Origin: Geodermatophilus aquaeductus
GTDB taxonomy: Bacteria > Actinomycetota > Actinomycetes > Mycobacteriales > Geodermatophilaceae
Length of the DNA stretch: 64,000 bases
Assembly: GCF_900182545.1 (NCBI RefSeq)
Contig: NZ_FXTJ01000001.1
Span: 248,001-312,000 of the forward strand
Reading direction: 5' to 3'
In this document: positions 31,165-38,840 of the stretch, piece by piece
How the letters are laid out: every line of letters begins with the position of its first letter
Numbering within the stretch: the stretch's first letter is position 1
Position numbers and translations under genes: made by a program
Notes under the pieces: generated by a model
The model's input: the letters and a program-made list of their open reading frames with translations, nothing else
The model's database searches: none
Told to the model about the DNA's origin: nothing

Positions 31165-32319
31165 TCAGCCCGCGTAGTTCACGTGCACGTGGTCGAAGTG
31201 GTTCGCGGTCACGCCGCCGCGGTCCTCCATCGCCCGCCAGGCGGCGTCCGGCGAGGTGAGGATCCGCTGCTCCCAGATGACGTACTCGACGCCGAGCTCG
31301 GCCCAGTGGTCGATGTGGTACTGGGCGATCGCGTCGCCGAGGGCGGCGTCGGACATGACCATGTAGTCCACGGCCAGGCCGGACGGGTGACCCGCCGGGT
31401 CGACCGCGCTGGCGCGGGTACCGCCGAGGGTGATGTCGGCGGCGCCGGGCACGTTGCTGACGACGGCGTCGGCGGCGGCCTGCGCCTGCGACTTGAGCGC
31501 GCCGGCGGTGTTGGACACGTGCGCGGTCGCCGACGTCGGCGCGACCTGCGGAGCCGCCTCGGCCAGCGGCGGGGTGGCGGCCGGGGCCGCGTTCCCGGCG
31601 ACGACCGCGGTCGTCTCCGGCGCCGCGGGAGCCGCGGGCGCCGCGGGCGCCTCCGCGACAGGTGCCTCGGCGACGGAGCCGCTGACGGCGAGGACCTGGC
31701 CGGGGTAGATCCGGTTCGGGTTCGAGCCGATGACCTCGGCGTTGCGCTGGTACAGCTCGCGCCAGCTCTGGGCGTGCGCGGCGGCGATCTTGGCGACCGT
31801 GTCGCCCCAGCGGACGGTGTAGTCCTCGGTGGCGGCCTCGGCCGCCGCGGGCGCCGCCTGCTCGGCGGCGGGAGCGGCCGCGGGGGCCTCGACCACCGGG
31901 GCCGGAGCCGCGGGCGCCTCGGCGGCGGCCGCGGTCGTGCCACCGGCCAGGTACTTCCCGCAGGACGGCCACGCGCCGATGCCCTGCCCGGCGAGGACCG
32001 CCTCGGCGATCTGCACCTGCTGGGCGGGGGTGGCGAGGTCGGCGTGCGCGGCCAGATCGGTGCCGCCGAACGCGGCCCAGGTCGACTGGCTGAACTGCAG
32101 GCCGCCGTAGTAGCCGTTGCCGGTGTTGATGGCCCAGTTGCCACTGGACTCGCACTGGGCGACGCCGGACCAGTCGTGGGTGACGGAGGGGGCGTCGGAG
32201 GCCGAGGCGGCGGGCGTGCTCAGGACGCCGAGCCCGACGGCTGCGGCACCGGCGGCGACGGGGGCCTTGGCGATGACGGACTTGGTGCGGACATAGCGGG
32301 GTGCGCGGTGCTTGGGCAT
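31165..32319 (-). CDS. Secreted resuscitation-promoting factor-type muralytic enzyme with LysM and M15-like C-terminal domain
   Basis: The 384-residue preprotein has a signal peptide (cleavage near ASA, residue 41). A transglycosylase-like Rpf domain follows (about residues 45-120, with catalytic Glu in AQCESSGNW and the second Cys in PSCGKYL). Next come an Ala/Pro-rich linker, a LysM domain (DYTVRWGDTVAKIA to IYPGQVLAV), a second linker, and a C-terminal domain with GHPSGLAVDYMV and HFDHVHV. The last resembles ARB-07466-like or M15-type metal sites (H-x6-D and HxH). Rpf enzymes cleave peptidoglycan and help dormant cells regrow. The leader holds a c-di-AMP riboswitch and the promoter a CRP-like site. 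Confidence 0.92.
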   Translation of the reverse strand: MPKHRAPRYVRTKSVIAKAPVAAGAAAVGLGVLSTPAASASDAPSVTHDWSGVAQCESSGNWAINTGNGYYGGLQFSQSTWAAFGGTDLAAHADLATPAQQVQIAEAVLAGQGIGAWPSCGKYLAGGTTAAAAEAPAAPAPVVEAPAAAPAAEQAAPAAAEAATEDYTVRWGDTVAKIAAAHAQSWRELYQRNAEVIGSNPNRIYPGQVLAVSGSVAEAPVAEAPAAPAAPAAPETTAVVAGNAAPAATPPLAEAAPQVAPTSATAHVSNTAGALKSQAQAAADAVVSNVPGAADITLGGTRASAVDPAGHPSGLAVDYMVMSDAALGDAIAQYHIDHWAELGVEYVIWEQRILTSPDAAWRAMEDRGGVTANHFDHVHVNYAG

Positions 32320-32340
32320 GAAAGTGATCTCCCGATCGCC

Positions 32341-32465
32341 GCCGGCGAGGTGAGCTGTCGGGTTCGGGCGATCGGTGCCCGGCCGCGGTCTGCGGCTTCA
32401 CCCCGAGGCGCGCAAGGACAGGCCCCCGTGAGCCGTCGCGCGCCAGAAATGGGTCCCCCACCCCT
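32341..32465 (-). promoter_or_regulatory. c-di-AMP riboswitch (ydaO-yuaA class) in the rpf leader
   Basis: On the minus strand the hallmark blocks of the ydaO aptamer occur in order: GGGGGACCCA near 32461-32450, GGGGTGAAGCC at 32404-32394, then GAACCCGACAGCTCACCTCG near 32366-32346, followed by CCGGC. The Bacillus ydaO RNA has GGGGAACCA, GGGGUGAAUCC and CCGUCAGCUAACCUCG at matching places. The aptamer ends about 10 bases before the rpf ribosome-binding site. In actinobacteria this class usually controls cell wall hydrolase genes and switches them off on c-di-AMP binding. Boundaries are approximate. Confidence 0.88.
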
Positions 32466-32548
32466 GCCCTGGGAGTTGACGTGGGCGACCGGTGGGCAGG
32501 GTTTGGCGGACCGGCGCCGCGCTCTCTTGTTTGCTGAGCGCAGCCAAA

Positions 32549-32554
32549 ACGTTA
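32549..32554 (-). promoter_or_regulatory. Predicted -10 element of rpf
   Basis: TAACGT on the minus strand, with CGACAG as a possible -35 hexamer 16 bases upstream. Transcription would start near 32542 and give a leader of about 220 bases, enough for the riboswitch. Confidence 0.45.
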
Positions 32555-32577
32555 CATATGGTCATGTGAACTGTCGT

Positions 32578-32593
32578 CGTGACGGCGGTCACA
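32578..32593. promoter_or_regulatory. CRP-type operator upstream of rpf
   Basis: On the minus strand TGTGACCGCCGTCACG fits the CRP pattern TGTGA-N6-TCACA with one mismatch. Its centre is about 43 bases upstream of the predicted rpf start, near the -41.5 position used by class II activators. CRP control of rpfA is established in Streptomyces and mycobacteria. The cognate CRP gene is not in the window. Confidence 0.65.
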
Positions 32594-32861
32594 TCGGGTG
32601 TCACCGCGGTGCTCGTGGGGCATCCCGTGACGTCGTCGTGATCGGGGGAGGCGGCCGGCGTCGCCACCTGCGGGGTTCCGGAACGCGCTGTTCGCCCCGC
32701 GTGGACGGACCGTTCCGTCCGCGGGGAGCCGGCCGCCGTCGGGGCGGGGCCGCGCCCCTTCTGCCGGGCGCCGTCGTGTGACGCACGCCATGACCGCGCC
32801 GCCCGCACGGACCGCGCCGCGGACCTCCCTGCGCCTCCCCCGACCTCCCTAGGGTCCCCGC
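32594..32861. other. Divergent intergenic region between rpf and the VOC gene
   Basis: No credible gene is seen here. It holds a 10-bp palindrome GTTCCGGAAC at 32675-32684 and a strong hairpin at 32695-32726, in which arms CCCCGC/GCGGGG and GGACGGA/TCCGTCC are separated only by a two-base bulge and a four-base loop. The -10 hexamer of the VOC gene is at 32850-32855. Short open frames across the stretch lack coding character. Confidence 0.6.
32850..32855 (+). promoter_or_regulatory. Leaderless -10 element of the VOC gene
   Basis: TAGGGT ends six bases before the ATG at 32862, the spacing expected when transcription starts on the A of the start codon. There is no Shine-Dalgarno sequence. Confidence 0.55.
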
Positions 32862-33245
32862 ATGGACATGCGACTCGAGGTGATCGGCATCCCGGTGAGC
32901 GACGTCGAGGCGGCGAAGGCCTTCTACGTCGACAGGGTCGGCTTCCTGCTCGACCACGACGTCAGCCCGGCTCCCGGCATGCGCGTGGTGCAGATGACCC
33001 CGCCGGGCTCCCCCTGCTCGGTGGTCATCGGCGAGGGCATGCCGCTCGGCGAGCCCGGCACCACCAAGGGCCCGCAGCTCGTCGTCGAGGACGTCGACGC
33101 GGTGCGCGGCGAGCTCGCCGGACGCGGCGTGCAGATCACCGAGGTCCAGCAGCTCGGCCCCGAGGGAGCCCCGGGCTCGCGGTTCGCGTTCTTCGCCGAC
33201 CCCGACGGGAACGCCTGGTCGCTGCAGGAGATGCGGCGCTCCTGA
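32862..33245 (+). CDS. VOC (glyoxalase/bleomycin resistance) superfamily protein
   Basis: The 127-residue protein has the paired beta-alpha-beta-beta-beta pattern of the vicinal oxygen chelate fold. It opens with MDMRLEVIGIPVSDVEAAKAFYVDRVGF and ends with FAFFADPDGNAWSLQEM, typical of the family. It is similar to small actinobacterial glyoxalase-like proteins of unknown substrate. It is convergent with menD (6-base gap), has its own leaderless promoter and is not obviously part of the men pathway. Confidence 0.88.
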   Translation: MDMRLEVIGIPVSDVEAAKAFYVDRVGFLLDHDVSPAPGMRVVQMTPPGSPCSVVIGEGMPLGEPGTTKGPQLVVEDVDAVRGELAGRGVQITEVQQLGPEGAPGSRFAFFADPDGNAWSLQEMRRS

Positions 33246-33251
33246 CCCGGC

Positions 33252-34928
33252 TCAGGCCAGCGCGCGGCCCGCGGCCTCGCGGAGGGATCCGGCGAGGTCG
33301 GCCTCGGCGCGCTGGTCGGTGCGGACGACGACCACCCGCGGACCGCGCAGCGCCAGGGCGGCCGGCAGCTCGTCCGCCGAGCCGATCGCCGCCGCCTCCC
33401 AGCCCATGGCCCGCGCGACACCGACCAGGTCGCGGCCGTGCGGGGTGCCGAACACCCGCCGGTAGTCGCGGGCGTACGCCGGCCGGCCCGGCTCGAGCTG
33501 GGCGAAGATCCCGCCGCCGTCGTTGTCGGGCACCACCACGGTGAGGTCGGGACGCGCCTCGCCGTCACCGGTGAGCAGCCCCTGCAGGTCGTGCAGGAAC
33601 GTGAGGTCGCCCATCAGCGCCACCGCCGGGCCGCCGTGCGCGAGCGCCGCCCCCACGGCCGTGGAGACCGTCCCGTCGATGCCGGCGACGCCGCGGTTGG
33701 CCAGCACGGTCAGGTCCCCGCGCGGCACGGCCAGCCGGTCGACGTCGCGCACCGGCGTCGAGGAGCCGAGCACCAGCAGCGCGCCGGGCGGCAGCGCGGC
33801 GACGACGTCGCGGGCCAGCCGGGCGGCGGTCAGGCCCGCCTCGGCGTCGAGGGCGGCGTCGACGGTCGCGCCCACCCGGTCGGCGGCCGCCCGCCAGGCC
33901 GCCGCCCACGCGCCGTTCCCCGGCGGGCCGGACGGCGGCGCGGCACGGGTGACGAGGGCCGCCGCGCGGCCGGCGTCGGGCCAGCGGGGCGTGGTCACGA
34001 CGGTCTCCACGCGCACCCGCGGGTCGGCCAGCAACGCCGACACCGGCCGGGACAGCGTCGGGCGGCCCACGACCACCACGCGCTCGGGGCGGTGCGCCTC
34101 GACCCAGTCGGCGACGCCGAGCAGCAGCGCCCCGCCGCGGACGGCGCCGTCGGTCCAGGCCCCGCCGCTCGGCTCGGCGACCACCGGCCAGCCCGCCGCG
34201 GCGGCGCCGGCGGCCCAGGCGCGGCCGACGGCGGGCGGCCCGTCGCCGGCGACGACGAGGGTGTGCGGCCCCTGCCCGAGGGGCTCAGCCGGCAGCGCCG
34301 ACGGCGTCCCCGCGGTCCACGGCGCGCCGTCGTCCCGGCCGGCCCACGGGCCCTCCAGCGCCGGCTCGCCGTCGGGCAGCAGCGGGTCGCGCAGGGGCAG
34401 GTTCAGCTGCACCGGTCCGGGATCGCCCGACAGCGCGCCGGTGGCCGCCAGCAGCGCCCGAGACACCACCGAGCGCCAGTAGCGGTTCTGCGCCGCCTCG
34501 CGGCCGGCCTCGGGCACGCCCACGTCGGCCGCCCAGCGCACGGCGTCGCCGTAGAGCCCGGGCTGCTCGATCGTCTGGTTGGCCCCGGTGGCGCGCAGCT
34601 CCGGCGGCCGGTCGGCGGTCAGCGCCAGCAGCGGCACCCCGCTGACGTCGGCCTCGAGCACCGCGGCGTGCAGGTGCGCGGTCGCCGTCCCGGAGGTGGT
34701 GAGCACCGGCACCGGCCGGCCGGAGGCGCGGGCCAGGCCGACGGCGAGGAAGGACGCCGTCCGCTCGTCGATCCGCACGTGCAGCCGCAGCCGCCCGTCC
34801 CGCTCGGCGGCCGCGAGCGCGAGCGCGACCGGCGCCGATCGCGACCCGGGCGCGACGACGGCGTCGCGGACCCCGCCGCGGACCAGCTCGTCGACCAGCA
34901 CGCGGGCCAGTGCGGTGGAGGGGTTCAC
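33252..34928 (-). CDS. menD: 2-succinyl-5-enolpyruvyl-6-hydroxy-3-cyclohexene-1-carboxylate synthase
   Basis: MenD is a thiamine diphosphate enzyme that joins isochorismate and 2-oxoglutarate. The 558-residue protein has GVRDAVVAPGSRSAPVALALA and VLTTSGTATAHLHAAVLEA in the pyrimidine domain. The cofactor motif is near GDLTFLHDLQGLLTGDGEARPDLTVVVPDNDGGGIF. RIDERTASFLAVGLA is also conserved. It starts at GTG 34928, overlapping the menC stop (GTGA), so menC-menD form one transcript. Confidence 0.95.
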   Translation of the reverse strand: MNPSTALARVLVDELVRGGVRDAVVAPGSRSAPVALALAAAERDGRLRLHVRIDERTASFLAVGLARASGRPVPVLTTSGTATAHLHAAVLEADVSGVPLLALTADRPPELRATGANQTIEQPGLYGDAVRWAADVGVPEAGREAAQNRYWRSVVSRALLAATGALSGDPGPVQLNLPLRDPLLPDGEPALEGPWAGRDDGAPWTAGTPSALPAEPLGQGPHTLVVAGDGPPAVGRAWAAGAAAAGWPVVAEPSGGAWTDGAVRGGALLLGVADWVEAHRPERVVVVGRPTLSRPVSALLADPRVRVETVVTTPRWPDAGRAAALVTRAAPPSGPPGNGAWAAAWRAAADRVGATVDAALDAEAGLTAARLARDVVAALPPGALLVLGSSTPVRDVDRLAVPRGDLTVLANRGVAGIDGTVSTAVGAALAHGGPAVALMGDLTFLHDLQGLLTGDGEARPDLTVVVPDNDGGGIFAQLEPGRPAYARDYRRVFGTPHGRDLVGVARAMGWEAAAIGSADELPAALALRGPRVVVVRTDQRAEADLAGSLREAAGRALA

Positions 34929-35884
34929 GCGGCGAGCACCGCACCCAGCCGCTGCGTCCAGCGCGCGGCCACGTCGTCGGGGGCCGGGACGCCGGCCAGC
35001 CGGTCGGGCTCCGGGCGGGTCACCGGCAGCGCGCCGTCGACGGGCAGCAGCGGGGCGCCGGTGACGTCGCCGTCGAGCAGCGCGACCGTGGCCAGGCCGC
35101 AGGCGAAGGGCAGCTCCGGCAGCGCCGCGGCCAGCGCGACGCCCGCGGCGATGCCCACCGAGGACTCCAGTGCGGAGGAGACCACGCACGGCAGGCCGTG
35201 CGCCTCGGCCACCCGCAGCGCCGCGCGCACCCCGCCCAGCGGCTGCGCCTTGAGGACGACGACGTCGCCGGCCTCCCGCAGGTCGACGCCGAGCGGGTCG
35301 CCGGCGCGGCGCACGCCCTCGTCGACGGCGATCCGGACGTCGACGCGGCGGCGCAGCGCGGCGAGCTGGGCCAGGGTGGCGCAGGGCTGCTCGACGTACT
35401 CCAGGCCCACCCGGTCCAGCTCCCGGATCCGCGCGACCGCGGTGTCGACGTCCCACGCGGCGTTGGCGTCCACCCGGACCGCGCCGGCGGGGCCGAGCGC
35501 GTCGCGGACGGCCTCCACGCGGGCCAGGTCCTCGGCGGCGGTCTGGCCCGGCTCGGCGACCTTGACCTTCGCCGTGCGGCAGCCCGACGCCGTCACGATC
35601 GCGTGCGCGCGCCCGGCGTCCACGGCGGGGACGGTCACGTTGACCGGCACGGACGAGCGCACCGGCGCGGGCCAGCCCTCGAGGGCCGCCTCCGCCGCGG
35701 CCGCCCACCAGCGGCGGCTCTCGGTCACGCCGTAGTCCCAGAACGGGGAGAACTCGCCCCAGCCGGCCGGGCCGTGCACCAGCACGCCGTCGCGGACGTC
35801 GATGCCGCGGAAGCGCGTCCGCATCGGCACCGACCACACCGCCACCCGGTCGATCCCCGCGGGGAGGCCGGCGAGGGTGATCAC
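34925..35884 (-). CDS. menC: o-Succinylbenzoate synthase
   Basis: MenC, of the enolase superfamily, dehydrates the MenH product SHCHC to o-succinylbenzoate. The KxK motif (TAKVKVAEPG), the metal-binding Asp in VRVDANAAWD, the Glu in YVEQPCATL, the Asp in IAVDEGVR and the Lys in VVLKAQPLGG are present. Length is 319 residues. GTG 35884 lies seven bases after TACGCT, consistent with a leaderless transcript. It is divergent from menE. Confidence 0.93.
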   Translation of the reverse strand: MITLAGLPAGIDRVAVWSVPMRTRFRGIDVRDGVLVHGPAGWGEFSPFWDYGVTESRRWWAAAAEAALEGWPAPVRSSVPVNVTVPAVDAGRAHAIVTASGCRTAKVKVAEPGQTAAEDLARVEAVRDALGPAGAVRVDANAAWDVDTAVARIRELDRVGLEYVEQPCATLAQLAALRRRVDVRIAVDEGVRRAGDPLGVDLREAGDVVVLKAQPLGGVRAALRVAEAHGLPCVVSSALESSVGIAAGVALAAALPELPFACGLATVALLDGDVTGAPLLPVDGALPVTRPEPDRLAGVPAPDDVAARWTQRLGAVLAA

Positions 35885-35891
35885 GCCCGTC

Positions 35892-35917
35892 AGCGTATGT
35901 CGGGCGCGACGTAGGCT
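35892..35917. promoter_or_regulatory. Back-to-back -10 elements for menC and menE
   Basis: Minus-strand TACGCT (35897-35892) sits seven bases before the menC GTG. Plus-strand TAGGCT (35912-35917) sits eight bases before the menE GTG. The hexamers are separated by only 14 bases, so the two promoters overlap. Confidence 0.6.
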
Positions 35918-35925
35918 CGTTCGAC

Positions 35926-37065
35926 GTGCCCCGGCAGCTGACCGTCCTCCCCGCGCCGGACGGACCCGACGCCGTCCTCGGCACGGTGCTGCCCGCCGTC
36001 CGCGCCGCCCTCGAGGGCACCGCGCCCCTGGCCGTCCTCCCGTCCGGGCCGCCCGCGGCCGCCGCCCGCGCGGTCCTCGCGCCGGACGAGCCGCTCGAGG
36101 ACGGCGCCGACCTCGTCGTCGTGACCTCCGGGTCGACCGGCGGCGGGCGCGGGGTGCTGCTCCCGGCCTCGGCGCTGACCGCCTCGGCCGCGGGCACCGC
36201 CGCCCGGCTCGGCGGGCCGGGCGCCTGGCTGCTCGCGCTGCCGGTGTCGGCGATCGCGGGGATGCAGGTGCTCGTCCGGTCGGTCCTCGCCGGCACCGTC
36301 CCGACCGTGCTGGCGCCCGGCGAGGACCTCGCCGCCGCGGTCGCCCGGATGCCCGCCGGCCGGCGCTGCACGGCGATGGTCCCCACCCAGCTGCGCCGGT
36401 TCCTCGACCGGGAGCCGGAGGCGCTGCGCGCGTTCGACGCCGTCCTCGTGGGCGGCGCGGCCACCGACCCCGCCCTCCTGGCGCGGGCCCGCGAGGCGGG
36501 CGTCGCCGTGGTGACCACCTACGGCATGACCGAGACCGCGGGCGGCTGCGTCTACGACGGCGTCCCGCTCGAGGGCGTGCGCGTGCGGGTCGACGCCGAG
36601 GGCATCGCCGTCGGCGGGCCGGTGCTCGCCCTCGGGTACCGGCGCGACCCCGGGGGCACCGCCGCGGCGTTCGCCGGCGGGGAGTTCCGCACCCGCGACG
36701 CCGGGGCGCTCGGCCCGGACGGTCGGCTCACCGTCCTCGGCCGGCTCGACGACGTCGTGGTGACCGGCGGGGTCAACGTCGCCCCGCAGGCGGTCGAGGG
36801 CGCGCTGCGCGAGCACCCGGCCGTCGCCGACGCCGTGGTCTTCGGCCGGCCCGACGACGAGTGGGGGCAGCGGGTGGTCGCCGCCGTCGTCCCGGCGCCC
36901 GGCGCCGCGCCCGACCTCGCGGCGCTGCGGCCCTGGGTGACGCAGCGGCTGGGCGGCCCGTCGGCCCCGCGCGAGCTGCACCTCATCGGGTCGGTGCCGA
37001 CCCTGCACACCGGCAAACCCGACCGCCGCGGCGTGGCCGCCCGGCTCGGCGGGCAGGCCCGCTGA
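35926..37065 (+). CDS. menE: o-Succinylbenzoate-CoA ligase
   Basis: The 379-residue ANL-family ligase activates o-succinylbenzoate with CoA before MenB ring closure. The AMP-binding P-loop is VTSGSTGGGRGVLLPAS. TTYGMTETAGGCVYDGVPLEGV is typical of MenE, and the C-terminal hinge reads GRLDDVVVTGGVNVAPQAVE. The catalytic Lys is in LHTGKPDRRGVA. It is shorter than most acyl-CoA ligases, as MenE proteins are. It is translationally coupled to menA. menB and menH are not in the window. Confidence 0.93.
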   Translation: MPRQLTVLPAPDGPDAVLGTVLPAVRAALEGTAPLAVLPSGPPAAAARAVLAPDEPLEDGADLVVVTSGSTGGGRGVLLPASALTASAAGTAARLGGPGAWLLALPVSAIAGMQVLVRSVLAGTVPTVLAPGEDLAAAVARMPAGRRCTAMVPTQLRRFLDREPEALRAFDAVLVGGAATDPALLARAREAGVAVVTTYGMTETAGGCVYDGVPLEGVRVRVDAEGIAVGGPVLALGYRRDPGGTAAAFAGGEFRTRDAGALGPDGRLTVLGRLDDVVVTGGVNVAPQAVEGALREHPAVADAVVFGRPDDEWGQRVVAAVVPAPGAAPDLAALRPWVTQRLGGPSAPRELHLIGSVPTLHTGKPDRRGVAARLGGQAR

Positions 37066-37937
37066 TGGCCACCCCCGCGCAGTGGGTGGCCGGCGCCCGC
37101 CCCCGCACCCTCCCCGCCGCCCTGGCGCCCGTCGTCGTGGGCACCGGGGCCGCGGCCGCGCTCGGCGGCTTCCGGCTCGTGCCCGCCCTGCTGGCGCTGC
37201 TCGTCGCCCTCGCGCTGCAGGTGGCGGTCAACTACGCCAACGACCACTCCGACGGCAGGCGCGGCACCGACGCCGACCGGGTCGGGCCGATGCGGCTGGT
37301 CGGCTCGGGCGCGGCGTCGGCCCGGTCGGTCCTCGTCGCGGCGCTGCTCGCCTTCGCCGTCGCGGGCGTCGCGGGGCTGGTGCTGGCGGCGCTGTCCAGC
37401 TGGTGGCTGGTCGCCGTTGGCGCGGTGTGCATCGCCGCCGCCTGGACCTACACCGGCGGGCCGCTGCCCTACGGCTACCGGGCGCTGGGCGAGGTGTTCG
37501 TCTTCGTCTTCTTCGGCCTGGTCGCCGTCGCCGGGACGACGTTCGTGCAGACCGGCCGGGTCGAGGGGCTGGCGCTGGCCGCCGCGGTGCCGATCGGCCT
37601 GCTGTCGACGGCACTGCTGGTGGTCAACAACCTGCGCGACGTCGAGGGCGACGCCCGGGTAGGCAAGCGCACGCTCGCGGTGCTGCTCGGCGACCGCGCC
37701 ACCCGGCTGTTCTACGTGGCGTTGCTCGCCGTCGCGTTCGCCGTCGTCGTGGCGATCGGGATCGGCCGGCCGTGGGCGCTGCTCGCCCTGGTCGCCGTCC
37801 CGCTGGCGGTGCCGCCGTCACGGGTGGTGCTCTCCGGCGGCCGCGGGCCGGCGCTGATCGCCGCGCTGCAGGCCACCGGCCTGCTCACCCTCGCCACCGG
37901 CGTGCTGCTCGGCGCGGGGCTGGCGCTGTCGGGCTGA
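37065..37937 (+). CDS. menA: 1,4-Dihydroxy-2-naphthoate polyprenyltransferase
   Basis: MenA attaches the long prenyl chain to dihydroxynaphthoate in the membrane. The 290-residue UbiA-family protein has about eight helices. The aspartate-rich motif NYANDHSDGRRGTDADR binds the prenyl diphosphate, and the second motif is NNLRDVEGDARVGKRTLAV. The N-terminal WVAGARPRTLPAALAPVVVGT is typical. ATG 37065 shares its A with the menE stop (TGATG). It is convergent with a DUF4229 gene 7 bases away. Confidence 0.95.
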   Translation: MATPAQWVAGARPRTLPAALAPVVVGTGAAAALGGFRLVPALLALLVALALQVAVNYANDHSDGRRGTDADRVGPMRLVGSGAASARSVLVAALLAFAVAGVAGLVLAALSSWWLVAVGAVCIAAAWTYTGGPLPYGYRALGEVFVFVFFGLVAVAGTTFVQTGRVEGLALAAAVPIGLLSTALLVVNNLRDVEGDARVGKRTLAVLLGDRATRLFYVALLAVAFAVVVAIGIGRPWALLALVAVPLAVPPSRVVLSGGRGPALIAALQATGLLTLATGVLLGAGLALSG

Positions 37938-37944
37938 GCGGGGC

Positions 37945-38253
37945 TCAGGCGGCCTCGCCCGACAGGCGGGCGCGCAGCTCCTCCTTGCGGGCGCGGCGGG
38001 CGACGCTGCGGGCGGCCAGGCCCTCGGTCAGCCGGTCGCGCACCGGGCGCAGCAGGACCAGCGACACCGGCATCGACAGCAGCAGGCCGAACAGCAGCGC
38101 GGGGAAGCCGGGCAGCCCGACCACCCAGATGAGCGCGATCAGGGCGACGGCGATGGCCAGCCGGCCCAGCGTGTAGGCGAGCAGCCACGGCACGATCCGC
38201 GGCGGCGTCGCGGGGCCGCCGGTGGGCGCGCCCGGGGTGGTGCTCTCGGCCAT
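37945..38253 (-). CDS. DUF4229 family small membrane protein
   Basis: A 102-residue protein with a hydrophilic N-terminus and two close transmembrane helices (VPWLLAYTLGRLAIAVALIALIWVVGLPGFPALLFGLLLSMPVSLVLL). It ends in a positively charged tail with RPVRDRLTEGLAARSVARRARKEELRARL, the actinobacterial DUF4229 pattern. Its position beside menA or menE is common in actinobacteria (from memory). ATG 38253 is chosen for its GGAGGA ribosome-binding site; an upstream in-frame ATG at 38286 would add 11 residues. Function unknown. Confidence 0.78.
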   Translation of the reverse strand: MAESTTPGAPTGGPATPPRIVPWLLAYTLGRLAIAVALIALIWVVGLPGFPALLFGLLLSMPVSLVLLRPVRDRLTEGLAARSVARRARKEELRARLSGEAA

Positions 38254-38282
38254 GCTGCTGTCCTCCTGCGTGCGGTCGGGCG

Positions 38283-38720
38283 TCATCCCGTCCGGCCCTC
38301 CCACTTCGTGGAGAGCACGACGGTCGTGCGGGTGCGGGCGACGCCCTCGATCCTGTTCAACGCGTTGATGGCCGCCTCCAGTGCCGGGATGTCGGTCACC
38401 CGGACCTTGAGGACGTAGCCCTCGCTGCCGGCGACCCGCCAGCAGTCCTCCACCTCGGGCATCGCCCGCAGCGCCGCCTCGACGCCGGTGTCGTCGACGG
38501 CGTCGCTCTCGATCACGCCGACCAGCGCGGTCACGTCCAGCCCGAGGGCGGCGGGGTCGACGACGGCCCGGTAGCCGGTGACCACCCCGGAGGCCTCCAG
38601 CTTGCCCACGCGCTCGTGCACGGCCGGCGCGGAGAGGCCGACCTGCCGGGCCAGCTCGGCGTAGCTGGCCCGGCCGTTGGCACGCAGCAGGTCGATCAGC
38701 TGCCGGTCGACGGCGTCGAT
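38283..38720 (-). CDS. Lrp/AsnC family regulator with apparent non-standard start
   Basis: The product has the AsnC-type helix-turn-helix (YAELARQVGLSAPAVHERVGKLEASGVV) followed by a RAM-type ligand domain (VTALVGVIESDAVDDTGVEAALRAMPEVEDCWRVAGSEGYVLKVRV). Homologous sequence begins at about DAVDRQLIDLLRANGR. In this frame there is no ATG, GTG or TTG close by; the residue before is an ATC codon at 38720-38718 with GGACGGAG upstream. With that start the protein has 145 residues, a normal Lrp length. It overlaps the DUF4229 gene's upstream region and is divergent from a small membrane protein gene. Ligand unknown. Confidence 0.8.
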   Translation of the reverse strand: MDAVDRQLIDLLRANGRASYAELARQVGLSAPAVHERVGKLEASGVVTGYRAVVDPAALGLDVTALVGVIESDAVDDTGVEAALRAMPEVEDCWRVAGSEGYVLKVRVTDIPALEAAINALNRIEGVARTRTTVVLSTKWEGRTG

Positions 38721-38840
38721 GGGAGCGCTCCGTCCTGGTCGGCGTCCGGGGGACGGCGGACCCGGGTCGCGGACCGCCCCACGAGTATCCCCACGCTCGT
38801 ACGCTGGACGGCAGGGACGTGGTCGAGGAGGGGGAGCCGG

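Noticed and set aside
32561-32570. TGTGAAC near the rpf promoter as a Rex site
   Set aside because: The half-site has no TTCACA partner four bases away; the neighbouring symmetrical CRP-type site is the better explanation of this region.
32552-32957. Minus-strand frames between rpf and the VOC gene
   Set aside because: Arg/Pro-rich, overlap the promoter, CRP site and hairpin, and lack ribosome-binding sites.
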